In this document: positions 7,070-14,156 of the stretch, in pieces
Layout: each line of letters opens with the position of its first letter
How positions within the stretch are numbered: the stretch's first letter is position 1
Origin: Bacteroidota bacterium
GTDB taxonomy: Bacteria; Bacteroidota; Bacteroidia; Flavobacteriales; Flavobacteriaceae
Length of the DNA: 16,305 nt
Assembly (NCBI GenBank): GCA_023437485.1
Contig: JAEZGB010000053.1
Coordinates: 1-16,305, forward strand
Direction: 5' to 3'
Notes under the pieces: model-generated
The model's database searches: none
What the model was told of the DNA's origin: nothing
What the model saw: only the letters and a program-made list of their open reading frames with translations
Position numbers and translations under genes: made by a program

Positions 7070-9376
7070 ATGAACCAGGATTATATTAAACCGGACGCGT
7101 GGTCCATCATCGAAGAGGGTTTTGATGCCGAAAGGGTCAAATCGTCCGAAAGCCTTTTCAGCATCGGCAACGGCGCCATGGGCCAACGCGCCAATTTTGA
7201 AGAAACATACAGTGGCGGAACTTTCCAGGGAAGCTACATCGCCGGCGTGTATTACCCGGACAAGACCAAGGTGGGCTGGTGGAAAAACGGCTATCCGGAA
7301 TATTTTGCCAAGGTCCTGAACGCACCCAACTGGATCGGGATTGACATCTCGATCGATGGCGAAAACCTTGATCTTGCCAAATGTGAGGTAAAGGATTTCA
7401 GGCGCGAGCTCAACATGAAAGAGGGCTGGTACCGACGCACCTTTAATGCGGTTTTGCAGAATGGCATCGAAATCAAGGCCGATGTGCTTCGGTTTTTGTC
7501 GATGGATCTGGACGAATCGGGAATGATCCGCTACAGCGTGACGCCCGTCAACCGCGACGCCCAAATCGTGTTCAAACCCTACGTCGATGCCGGCGTGCAC
7601 AACGAAGACGCGAACTGGGAAGAAAAATTCTGGGAACCGATTGCCGTCGAGCACGACGGAAATTCGGCATTCGTGACCGCGCGCACCTTCAAGACGCACT
7701 TTGGGGCGACTGCTTTCATGCACAATGAGATTTTCATCGGAGAACAAAATATCGGCGCAAAGCCTTCGGATATCGCTTCTGGAAAGGACAAAATTGGATT
7801 TTCATACGAGGTTTCGGCAAAAGCCGGGCAATCTGTGTCCATCGAGAAAATTGGCGGTTATACCGTAACGCTTAATCACCGGGAATCAGAACTAGTCAGC
7901 GCCGCGAAAACGGTGATTGCCAAAGCCTCGGACAAAGGTTTTGACACCATGTTGGCCGAGCAGGCGAAAAGCTGGGCCGCGATTTGGGACATGTCGGATA
8001 TTACCATCGACGGCGATGTCAAGGCGCAACAGGGCATCCGCTTCAATATTTTTCAGCTGAACCAGACCTATTCGGGAAAGGATTCCAGGCTGAACATCGG
8101 CCCAAAAGGCTTTACCGGCGAGAAATACGGCGGCTCGACTTATTGGGACACCGAGGCCTATTGCATCCCGTTTTACATGGCGACCAAAGACCAGGGCGTC
8201 GCGCGGAATCTTTTGACCTATCGGTACAACCAACTCGGCAAGGCAATCGAAAACGCCGAAAAACTCGGTTTTACCAACGGTGCCGCGCTGTTCCCGATGG
8301 TGACCATGAACGGCGAGGAATGCCACAATGAATGGGAAATCACATTTGAAGAGATCCATCGGAACGGAGCCATCGCATTCGCAATCTACAATTACCATAG
8401 ATTTACCGGAGATTATTCTTACATCCCCGAAAAAGGGCTTGAGGTGCTGATCGCCATCGCCAGATTTTGGCATCAGCGCGCCACGTGGTCAACCCACAAG
8501 GAGCGTTTCATGATCCTGGGCGTGACCGGCCCGAACGAGTACGAGAACAATGTCAACAATAACTGGTACACAAATTACCTGGCCAAGTGGTGCATTGATT
8601 ATGCGATGGAGCAGATTGCGAAGGTTGAGGCCGAATTTCCTGCCGATTATGCACGGATTATCGCAGCGACCAAAGTTGACAAGGCCGAACTCCTGCATTG
8701 GAAAAAGGTCACCGATAAAATGTACTTTCCGTATGATGAAACCCTGGACATTTACCTGCAGCAGGACGGATTTTTGGACAAGGAGCTGGTGAAGGTTTCG
8801 GATTTGGACCGCTCGCAGCGCCCGATCAACCAGAAGTGGTCGTGGGACAGGATCCTTCGTTCGCCGTACATCAAGCAAGCCGACGTTTTGCAGGGCTTTT
8901 ACTTTTTCGAGGACCATTTTACAAAAGAACAACTCGAGAAACACTTTGATTTTTATGAGCCGTTCACGGTGCATGAGAGTTCGCTTTCGCCTTGTGTACA
9001 CTCGATCCAGGCGGCGGTTTTGGACAAAATGGACATGGCCTATACGTTTTACCTGCGGACCTCGAGACTCGATTTGGACGATTACAACAAGGAGGTTGAA
9101 GAAGGTTGCCACATCACATCGATGGCGGGAACATGGATGAGCATTGTGGAAGGTTTTGGCGGAATGCGGGTGAAGGACGATGTTTTGCATTTTACGCCGA
9201 GGATTCCGAAGCAATGGAAGGGATATTCGTTCAAGATTAACTTCAGGAATCAGGTTTTAAAGGTGATGGTGGAGAATGGAAAGACGAGTTTTGAATTAGA
9301 AGATGGGCATGCGTTGAAGGTGGTGGTGAATGGGATGGAAAGTAGTGTTGAACCGGGCCGGATTGTGACGGTTTAA
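7070..9376 (+). CDS. Maltose phosphorylase, glycoside hydrolase family 65
   Basis: Cytoplasmic inverting phosphorylase: maltose plus phosphate gives glucose and beta-glucose-1-phosphate. From ATG 7070 it is 768 aa, the usual size. The frame is open to a TTG at 7046, but the ATG start MNQDYIKPDAWSIIEEGF matches family N-termini. Order: N-terminal beta-sandwich (about 1-270), linker, (alpha/alpha)6 catalytic barrel (about 320-680), short C-terminal beta domain. TGPNEYENNVNNNWYTN holds the general acid, E490, equivalent to E487 of the Lactobacillus brevis enzyme. STYWDTEAYCIPFY near residue 358 is a second conserved block. No signal peptide, as expected. It lies 51 nt after pgmB; this gap has a short overlapping repeat of TTCGACAT (7052-7066) but no clear promoter. 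Kojibiose or trehalose specificity is less likely given the starch-acting neighbours. Codon third positions become less GC-rich in the last 130 nt. Confidence 0.95.
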   Translation: MNQDYIKPDAWSIIEEGFDAERVKSSESLFSIGNGAMGQRANFEETYSGGTFQGSYIAGVYYPDKTKVGWWKNGYPEYFAKVLNAPNWIGIDISIDGENLDLAKCEVKDFRRELNMKEGWYRRTFNAVLQNGIEIKADVLRFLSMDLDESGMIRYSVTPVNRDAQIVFKPYVDAGVHNEDANWEEKFWEPIAVEHDGNSAFVTARTFKTHFGATAFMHNEIFIGEQNIGAKPSDIASGKDKIGFSYEVSAKAGQSVSIEKIGGYTVTLNHRESELVSAAKTVIAKASDKGFDTMLAEQAKSWAAIWDMSDITIDGDVKAQQGIRFNIFQLNQTYSGKDSRLNIGPKGFTGEKYGGSTYWDTEAYCIPFYMATKDQGVARNLLTYRYNQLGKAIENAEKLGFTNGAALFPMVTMNGEECHNEWEITFEEIHRNGAIAFAIYNYHRFTGDYSYIPEKGLEVLIAIARFWHQRATWSTHKERFMILGVTGPNEYENNVNNNWYTNYLAKWCIDYAMEQIAKVEAEFPADYARIIAATKVDKAELLHWKKVTDKMYFPYDETLDIYLQQDGFLDKELVKVSDLDRSQRPINQKWSWDRILRSPYIKQADVLQGFYFFEDHFTKEQLEKHFDFYEPFTVHESSLSPCVHSIQAAVLDKMDMAYTFYLRTSRLDLDDYNKEVEEGCHITSMAGTWMSIVEGFGGMRVKDDVLHFTPRIPKQWKGYSFKINFRNQVLKVMVENGKTSFELEDGHALKVVVNGMESSVEPGRIVTV

Positions 9377-9401
9377 CAATTTTTACGGTTTTGCGTGATT
9401 T

Positions 9402-9434
9402 AAACCTCAAAGGTTTTGAAAACCTTTGAGGTTT
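9402..9434. repeat. REP-type palindrome, copy 1 (16-bp arms, 1-nt centre)
   Basis: AAACCTCAAAGGTTTT (9402-9417) and AAAACCTTTGAGGTTT (9419-9434) are perfect reverse complements around a single G. The palindrome lies 25 nt after the maltose phosphorylase stop and 7 nt before the RAYT-like gene. It is identical in both arms to the copy at 9829-9860. Placement beside a REP-associated transposase-like gene suggests a REP/MITE-like element. As RNA it would fold into a strong hairpin without a following T-run, so it is at best a partial terminator. Confidence 0.85.
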
Positions 9435-9441
9435 TACAATC

Positions 9442-9789
9442 ATGGAAAAACTCGTAAAATTATATCCGGGCCGAAAATATCGCATAGAGCACCAAGGCAA
9501 TGCCGGTGGAACTATTTTTTTTGAGAAAGCTAACAAGTCCTATTTCTTGCTGTTGCTCCAAAGGCATTTAGGCGAGCTGGGCGAAATAAGCAATGTTGAA
9601 CTCCAAAAAACCAAATTATCCTTTGACATAAAATTTTCGGACGAAATGAACTTGCCAAAACGCTACCGGCACCAACTTTATATGCCTTTGTCAAATTTGT
9701 TCAACAGCTATTCAAAATCAATTAATAAGCGTTATGACAGGCAAGGAAGTTTGTTTAAAACCAGGTTTGATCGTGTGGAAATACAATAA
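9442..9789 (+). CDS. RAYT/IS200-like (Y1 transposase-related) protein lacking the HUH motif; truncated or repurposed
   Basis: 115 aa. The N-terminal LYPGRKYRIEHQGNAGGTIFFEKANKSYFLLLLQ and the block PLSNLFNSYSKSINKRYDRQGSLFKTRFDR match the pattern of Bacteroidota REP-associated tyrosine transposases (PGKxYHIxNRGNNxxxIFF...YFL...; FSNFFNAYTKAINKxxxRxGSLFxxxFKR). That family should have NHFH between these blocks. With the blocks aligned by spacing, residues 57-60 read TKLS, so the metal-binding histidines are gone although the spacing is kept. The usual C-terminal third, with YIHxNP and the catalytic tyrosine region, is also missing; after the TAA the same frame continues with MRLYMNGKISF, possibly a remnant. 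It is less GC-rich than its neighbours and is bracketed by identical palindromes. It is either a decayed transposase or a domesticated non-catalytic derivative. It cannot be an active HUH nuclease. Confidence 0.6.
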   Translation: MEKLVKLYPGRKYRIEHQGNAGGTIFFEKANKSYFLLLLQRHLGELGEISNVELQKTKLSFDIKFSDEMNLPKRYRHQLYMPLSNLFNSYSKSINKRYDRQGSLFKTRFDRVEIQ

Positions 9790-9824
9790 ATGCGCTTATA
9801 CATGAATGGAAAAATTTCTTTTAG

Positions 9825-11678
9825 ATGCAAACCTCAAAGGTTTTAAAACCTTTGAGGTTTATAGTTATTAATATAATATTACTACTAACAAACCTTCTCG
9901 TCGCCCAACCCCTCCCCGAACCACCTTTCTGGTACGCCGGAATGAAAAACACCGAGCTACAGATCATGTTCTACGGCAAGGACATCGGCAAATCTGAAAT
10001 CACGGCCAGCGGCGCACCCATCACCGGGATCGTCAAGACCGAAAACCCAAATTACGCCTTCGTCACCATTAATACTGCAGGACTTAGGCCGGGCAAAATT
10101 GCCTTCAGCTTCAAATCGGGAAAGAAAGTAAGCCATGTGGACTACGAACTCCGGGAAAGGCGCGCCAATTCGGCTAATCGCGAAAGCTTCGATTCATCCG
10201 ACGTCATCTACCTTTTGATGCCAGACCGCTTCGCCAACGGAAATTCGGCTAACGACAATAGGCCCGGGATGCTTGACAAAGCGAACCGAAACGACGCCTC
10301 AGGACGTCACGGCGGCGACATCGAAGGCATCATCAAAAACCTCGATTACATCAAGGAACTCGGCGCGACAGCAATCTGGAGCACGCCGCTGTGCGAAGAC
10401 AACGATGCCCGAGGATCGTATCATGGCTACGGACAGTCGGATGTTTACAAAATTGACCCGCGGTACGGTACAAATGACGACTACCTCCGACTATCGGACG
10501 AAATGCACAAACGCGGCATGAAGCTCATCATGGACTACGTCACCAACCATTGGGGAAAGCATTGGACCTTTGATGACATGCCTACCTACGACTGGCTGCA
10601 TAATTTTCCGGGCTATGCGCAAACCAATTATAGGATGACAACGCAAATGGACCCGAACGCTTCGGCGATCGACGCCAAAATGTGCATGGACGGCTGGTTC
10701 GTCAAGTCAATGCCCGACCTCAACCAGCGCAACCCACTCATGCTCAATTACCTGACCCAAAACGCGATCTGGTGGATCGAATATGCCAACCTCGATGGCT
10801 TCCGCGTCGATACCTATTCCTACAATGACAAAGAAGGCATCGCCAAATGGACCAAAGCCATCACCAATGAGTACCCTAATTTCAACATCTCCGGCGAGGT
10901 CTGGATGCATGACCAGGCGCAAATCGCCTATTGGCAAAAAGATTCGAAAATAGCAGCCATTCAAAGTTACAATTCATACCTGCCATCGGTTATGGATTTC
11001 ACACTGCACAACGCGATCATGCAGGCCTTTACCGAGACCAAACCCGAGTGGGACAAGGGCATGATCCGGATTTACGAAAACTTTGTCAACGACTTCCTCT
11101 ACCCCGATATTAACAACATCCTCGTGTTTTTCGAGAACCACGACACGCAGCGCATCAATCAGCATTATCCCGACATCCGCGACTACAAACTCGCCCTGGC
11201 GCTCATTGCCACGGTGCGCGGCATTCCGCAAATTTACTACGGCTCCGAAATCGGCATGAAGGGCGACAAAGCCAAGGGCGACGGCGACATCAGGCGCGAC
11301 TTTCCCGGCGGATGGCCCGGGGATCCCGCAAACGCGTTTACATCGGCCGGCCGCACCGAGGCCCAAAACGAGTATTTCAACTTCACCAAAAACCTGCTCA
11401 ACTGGCGGAAAACAAACCAGGCGATCCACCGCGGAAAAACCACCCAATACATCCCCGAGAACAATGTTTACGTGTTTTTTCGTGAACTCGACGGCAAAAA
11501 AGTCATGGTCGCGCTCAACAACAGCCTCGAAACGCAAAAGATCAACCTGGCGCGCTTTAGGGAAAACCTCAGCACCGCAACTTCCGGCCGCGAGATAATC
11601 ACGCAAAAAAGCGTAAATTTGGGCAGTACCCTTGAGATTGCGGCCAAGACACCCATGATTATTGAGATTGATTTATAA
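9825..11678 (+). CDS. Secreted GH13 cyclomaltodextrinase/neopullulanase (SusA-like)
   Basis: Periplasmic alpha-glucanase hydrolysing alpha-1,4 links of malto-oligosaccharides, cyclodextrins or pullulan pieces; 617 aa. Hydrophobic residues 12-27 (FIVINIILLLTNLLVA) form a signal peptide. Residues about 33-115 look like the cyclomaltodextrinase N-terminal beta domain (FWYAGMKNTELQIMFYGKDI). The barrel starts at VIYLLMPDRFANG. GH13 regions: MDYVTNH; GFRVDTYS with nucleophile D329; ISGEVW with general acid E358; FFENHDTQ with D440. The last 85 residues resemble the family C-terminal domain. The ATG at 9825 overlaps the REP palindrome, which encodes residues 2-12 (QTSKVLKPLRF). No other ATG lies before the conserved part, so this start is accepted, but the original start may have been altered by the insertion. 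A short GH31 gene gap follows. The neopullulanase/cyclomaltodextrinase subtype is inferred from the terminal domains. Confidence 0.92.
   Translation: MQTSKVLKPLRFIVINIILLLTNLLVAQPLPEPPFWYAGMKNTELQIMFYGKDIGKSEITASGAPITGIVKTENPNYAFVTINTAGLRPGKIAFSFKSGKKVSHVDYELRERRANSANRESFDSSDVIYLLMPDRFANGNSANDNRPGMLDKANRNDASGRHGGDIEGIIKNLDYIKELGATAIWSTPLCEDNDARGSYHGYGQSDVYKIDPRYGTNDDYLRLSDEMHKRGMKLIMDYVTNHWGKHWTFDDMPTYDWLHNFPGYAQTNYRMTTQMDPNASAIDAKMCMDGWFVKSMPDLNQRNPLMLNYLTQNAIWWIEYANLDGFRVDTYSYNDKEGIAKWTKAITNEYPNFNISGEVWMHDQAQIAYWQKDSKIAAIQSYNSYLPSVMDFTLHNAIMQAFTETKPEWDKGMIRIYENFVNDFLYPDINNILVFFENHDTQRINQHYPDIRDYKLALALIATVRGIPQIYYGSEIGMKGDKAKGDGDIRRDFPGGWPGDPANAFTSAGRTEAQNEYFNFTKNLLNWRKTNQAIHRGKTTQYIPENNVYVFFRELDGKKVMVALNNSLETQKINLARFRENLSTATSGREIITQKSVNLGSTLEIAAKTPMIIEIDL
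9829..9860. repeat. REP-type palindrome, copy 2 (perfect 32-bp palindrome) inside the amylase 5' end
   Basis: AAACCTCAAAGGTTTT (9829-9844) is followed directly by its exact reverse complement (9845-9860). The arms are identical to those of copy 1; only the central G is absent. It starts one base after the amylase ATG and is translated as the first residues of its signal peptide. Together with copy 1 it brackets the RAYT-like gene, a 459-nt segment end to end. Confidence 0.85.
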
Positions 11679-11713
11679 TTTTTTTGGAGCTGATTCCCGC
11701 TGTTCGCTGCAAT

Positions 11714-11798
11714 CTTTGAGACCTCGCAGGTTTATTCTGCTGCGCTGCATGCAATTCGGCTGCGCCTCGAGCTGGAAAACCTGCGAGGTCTTTCAAAG
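11714..11798. repeat. Diverged REP-like long hairpin between the GH13 and GH31 genes
   Basis: GACCTCGCAGGTTT (11720-11733) is the exact reverse complement of AAACCTGCGAGGTC (11777-11790). The stem is extended by CTTTGA (11714-11719) and TCAAAG (11793-11798) after a 2-nt bulge. The 43-nt loop contains GCTGCGC twice. The arm core ACCTC-NN-AGGTTT is shared with the palindromes at 9402 and 9829, so these look like one element family. It fills most of the 153-nt gap 11679-11831, which has no gene and no promoter that I can define; a run of seven T just after the stop (11681-11687) has no good stem before it. Confidence 0.7.
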
Positions 11799-11831
11799 GA
11801 TTTTCGCTGCCATCGGGGCTAAACCACACGC

Positions 11832-14156
11832 ATGAAAAAACTGCTCTACTTTTTGTTACTGTGCGCCGCGACCGTGTCCGCGCAAAATGCCGCCAGGAAA
11901 TACATCGGTCACCGCCAACTCGCCAATCTCATCGAGGTCACCACCTCCGACGGGCTCTACCGCATCCAATTCTACAACAACCATATCGCCGAAACCTCGT
12001 TCATCCCTACCGGCGAAACCTTCAACCCAACCTCGCACGCCGTGGTTGCCACGCCACTGGACATCCCGGTCAGGGAACTCAGTACGTCGCAAAAAATCGA
12101 ATTCACTACCGCTGGCATTGCCGTCCAGATTGAGAAATCGCCCTTCCGCATCAGTTACTTCTACAAAAACGGCCTGCTACTGTCTGAAAAAGACGGTTTT
12201 GTCCAAAAAGATTCCAGCCGTGCCGTCAACTTCAATCTCAAACCTAATGAAGCGCTCTACGGTGGCGGCGCCCGCGTACTCGGCATGAACCGCCGCGGCA
12301 ACCGGCTTAAACTCTACAACCGCGCGCATTATGGTTATGAGACCCGCTCCGAGTTGATGAACTTCACCATGCCGCTTGTCATGTCGTCAAATATTTACGC
12401 AGTACATTTTGACAATCCGGCCATCGGTTTCCTGGACCTTGACAGCAAAAAAGACAACACACTGGAATACGAGGTCATTTCAGGCCGCATGACGTATCAG
12501 GTTGTTGCGGCCGAAACCTGGGAGTCGCTGTTGGAACAATACACGCATCTTACCGGCCGTCAACCGTTGCCACCACGCTGGGCTTTGGGAAACTTTTCAA
12601 GCCGCTTTGGCTACCATTCGCAAAAGGAGGCCGAGTCCACAATCGCGAAGTTCAAACAGGAAAAAATCCCCGTCGATGCCATCGTTCTCGATCTGTACTG
12701 GTTTGGCAAGGACATCAAGGGCACGCTGGGCAACCTTCGCCCCTACCGCGACAGTTTCCCCGACTTCGAAGGAATGATCGCACGGTTCAAACAGCAGGGC
12801 ATCCGCACCATTCCCATCACCGAACCCTTTATCCTCACCACTTCTTCCCGCTGGGACGAAGCCGTAAAAAAGGATATTCTTGCAAAAGATTCCATAGGAA
12901 AACCTTTTGTTTACGACTTCTATTTTGGCAATACGGGACTTATTGACCTTTTCAAGCCCTCGGCACGGGAATGGTTCTGGAACATTTACAGGGACCTTGG
13001 AAAATTAGGTGTGGAAGGCGTCTGGGGTGACCTTGGCGAACCGGAAGTCCATCCAAAAAAACTGTTGCACGTCAATGGCACCGCCAACCAGGTTCACAAC
13101 ATCTACGGCCACGAATGGGCCAAACTCGTTTTTGAAGGCTATTCCCGCGACTTCCCGTCGATCCGCCCGTTCATCCTGATGCGCTCGGGCTATTCGGGTT
13201 CCCAGCGTTACGGGATGATTCCCTGGAGTGGCGATGTGAACCGCACATGGGGAGGCCTTTCCGGCCAAACCGAGATTGCCCTGCAAATGGGCATGCAGGG
13301 AATGGGCTATATGCACTCAGACCTGGGCGGGTTTGCCGGTGAAAACCTCGATGACGAACTCTACGTGCGCTGGCTTCAGTATGGGGTATTCCAGCCCATC
13401 TTCAGGCCACATGCGCAGGAGGAAGTTCCGTCGGAACCCGTCTATCGTTCGGCCAAAGCCATGCAACTGGCCAAAAAAGCCATCGAACTTCGTTATCAGC
13501 TCATGCCCTATAATTACACGCTTGCCTTCCAAAACAGCCAAACAGGGCTTCCCCTTATGCGCCCGATGATGTTCGAGGAACCTTCAAACGTTGCAATGCA
13601 CGATGTCGCCGGGCAGTACCTGTGGGGCGACGCATTCCTTGTAGCGCCTGTTTTCCATCCGGGGCAAAAAACCCGGGCCGTGTACTTTCCGCGCACGTCC
13701 AACTGGTTCGAACTCGGCCGCAAGAAACACAACGCAGGCGCTCAACTCACAATTCCGGTTGTTGAAGATGAAATCCCGGTATTTGTCCGCGGCGGGGCGT
13801 TTATACCTGTGCTTCCGCAGGGAATTCAGAATGAATCGCAATACCCCAAAAACAAACTCACCGTACGCTATATCCACGACGAATCGGTAAGGAAAAGTTT
13901 CGGTATATTCTATGATGACGATGGTATCACGCCCGATGCCTACGCAAAAGGGCAATATGAAATCCTGGAGTTTTCGTCAAGGATCAACGGCCGAACGCTG
14001 GTGATTGAAGTTGCCTCCAAGCCCGGTGAAAACTGGAAATCCGTGGAGCGCGACCTGCTTTTCGAAGTGTATGACCTCAAGCGCAAAGCTACTTATCCCG
14101 TAAAAATCAAAAGCGGAAAATCAAAAAAAATAACCTTTAACCTGGACCGAAAATGA
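11832..14156 (+). CDS. Secreted alpha-glucosidase, glycoside hydrolase family 31
   Basis: Retaining exo-enzyme that releases glucose from non-reducing ends of malto-oligosaccharides, probably in the periplasm; 774 aa. Residues 1-18 (MKKLLYFLLLCAATVSAQ) are a type I signal peptide. An N-terminal beta-sandwich (NEALYGGGARVLGMNRRGNRLKLYNRAHYGYE) is followed by the barrel from about residue 250 (PPRWALGNFSSRFGY, VDAIVLDLYWFGKDI). The nucleophile is D400 in GVWGDLGEPE and the acid/base D468 in IPWSGDVNRTW, both in standard GH31 context. The C-terminal beta domains include IPVFVRGGAFIPV and FYDDDGITPDAY. Its TGA overlaps the ATG of the next amylase (ATGA), so translation is coupled. GH31 also contains xylosidases; the neighbours favour alpha-glucosidase. 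It takes the place that the GH97 enzyme SusB has in the Bacteroides thetaiotaomicron locus. Confidence 0.93.
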   Translation: MKKLLYFLLLCAATVSAQNAARKYIGHRQLANLIEVTTSDGLYRIQFYNNHIAETSFIPTGETFNPTSHAVVATPLDIPVRELSTSQKIEFTTAGIAVQIEKSPFRISYFYKNGLLLSEKDGFVQKDSSRAVNFNLKPNEALYGGGARVLGMNRRGNRLKLYNRAHYGYETRSELMNFTMPLVMSSNIYAVHFDNPAIGFLDLDSKKDNTLEYEVISGRMTYQVVAAETWESLLEQYTHLTGRQPLPPRWALGNFSSRFGYHSQKEAESTIAKFKQEKIPVDAIVLDLYWFGKDIKGTLGNLRPYRDSFPDFEGMIARFKQQGIRTIPITEPFILTTSSRWDEAVKKDILAKDSIGKPFVYDFYFGNTGLIDLFKPSAREWFWNIYRDLGKLGVEGVWGDLGEPEVHPKKLLHVNGTANQVHNIYGHEWAKLVFEGYSRDFPSIRPFILMRSGYSGSQRYGMIPWSGDVNRTWGGLSGQTEIALQMGMQGMGYMHSDLGGFAGENLDDELYVRWLQYGVFQPIFRPHAQEEVPSEPVYRSAKAMQLAKKAIELRYQLMPYNYTLAFQNSQTGLPLMRPMMFEEPSNVAMHDVAGQYLWGDAFLVAPVFHPGQKTRAVYFPRTSNWFELGRKKHNAGAQLTIPVVEDEIPVFVRGGAFIPVLPQGIQNESQYPKNKLTVRYIHDESVRKSFGIFYDDDGITPDAYAKGQYEILEFSSRINGRTLVIEVASKPGENWKSVERDLLFEVYDLKRKATYPVKIKSGKSKKITFNLDRK

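Noticed and set aside
8489..9214. Long open frame on the minus strand (about 240 codons), and a similar one at 7028-7747
   Set aside because: They are antisense to the confidently identified GH65 gene, show no recognisable domains, and are the expected by-product of GC-biased codon use.
10974..11606. Minus-strand open frame of about 210 codons inside the GH13 gene, and a similar one (3930-4499) inside the LacI gene
   Set aside because: Shadow frames of well-supported genes with no family signature.
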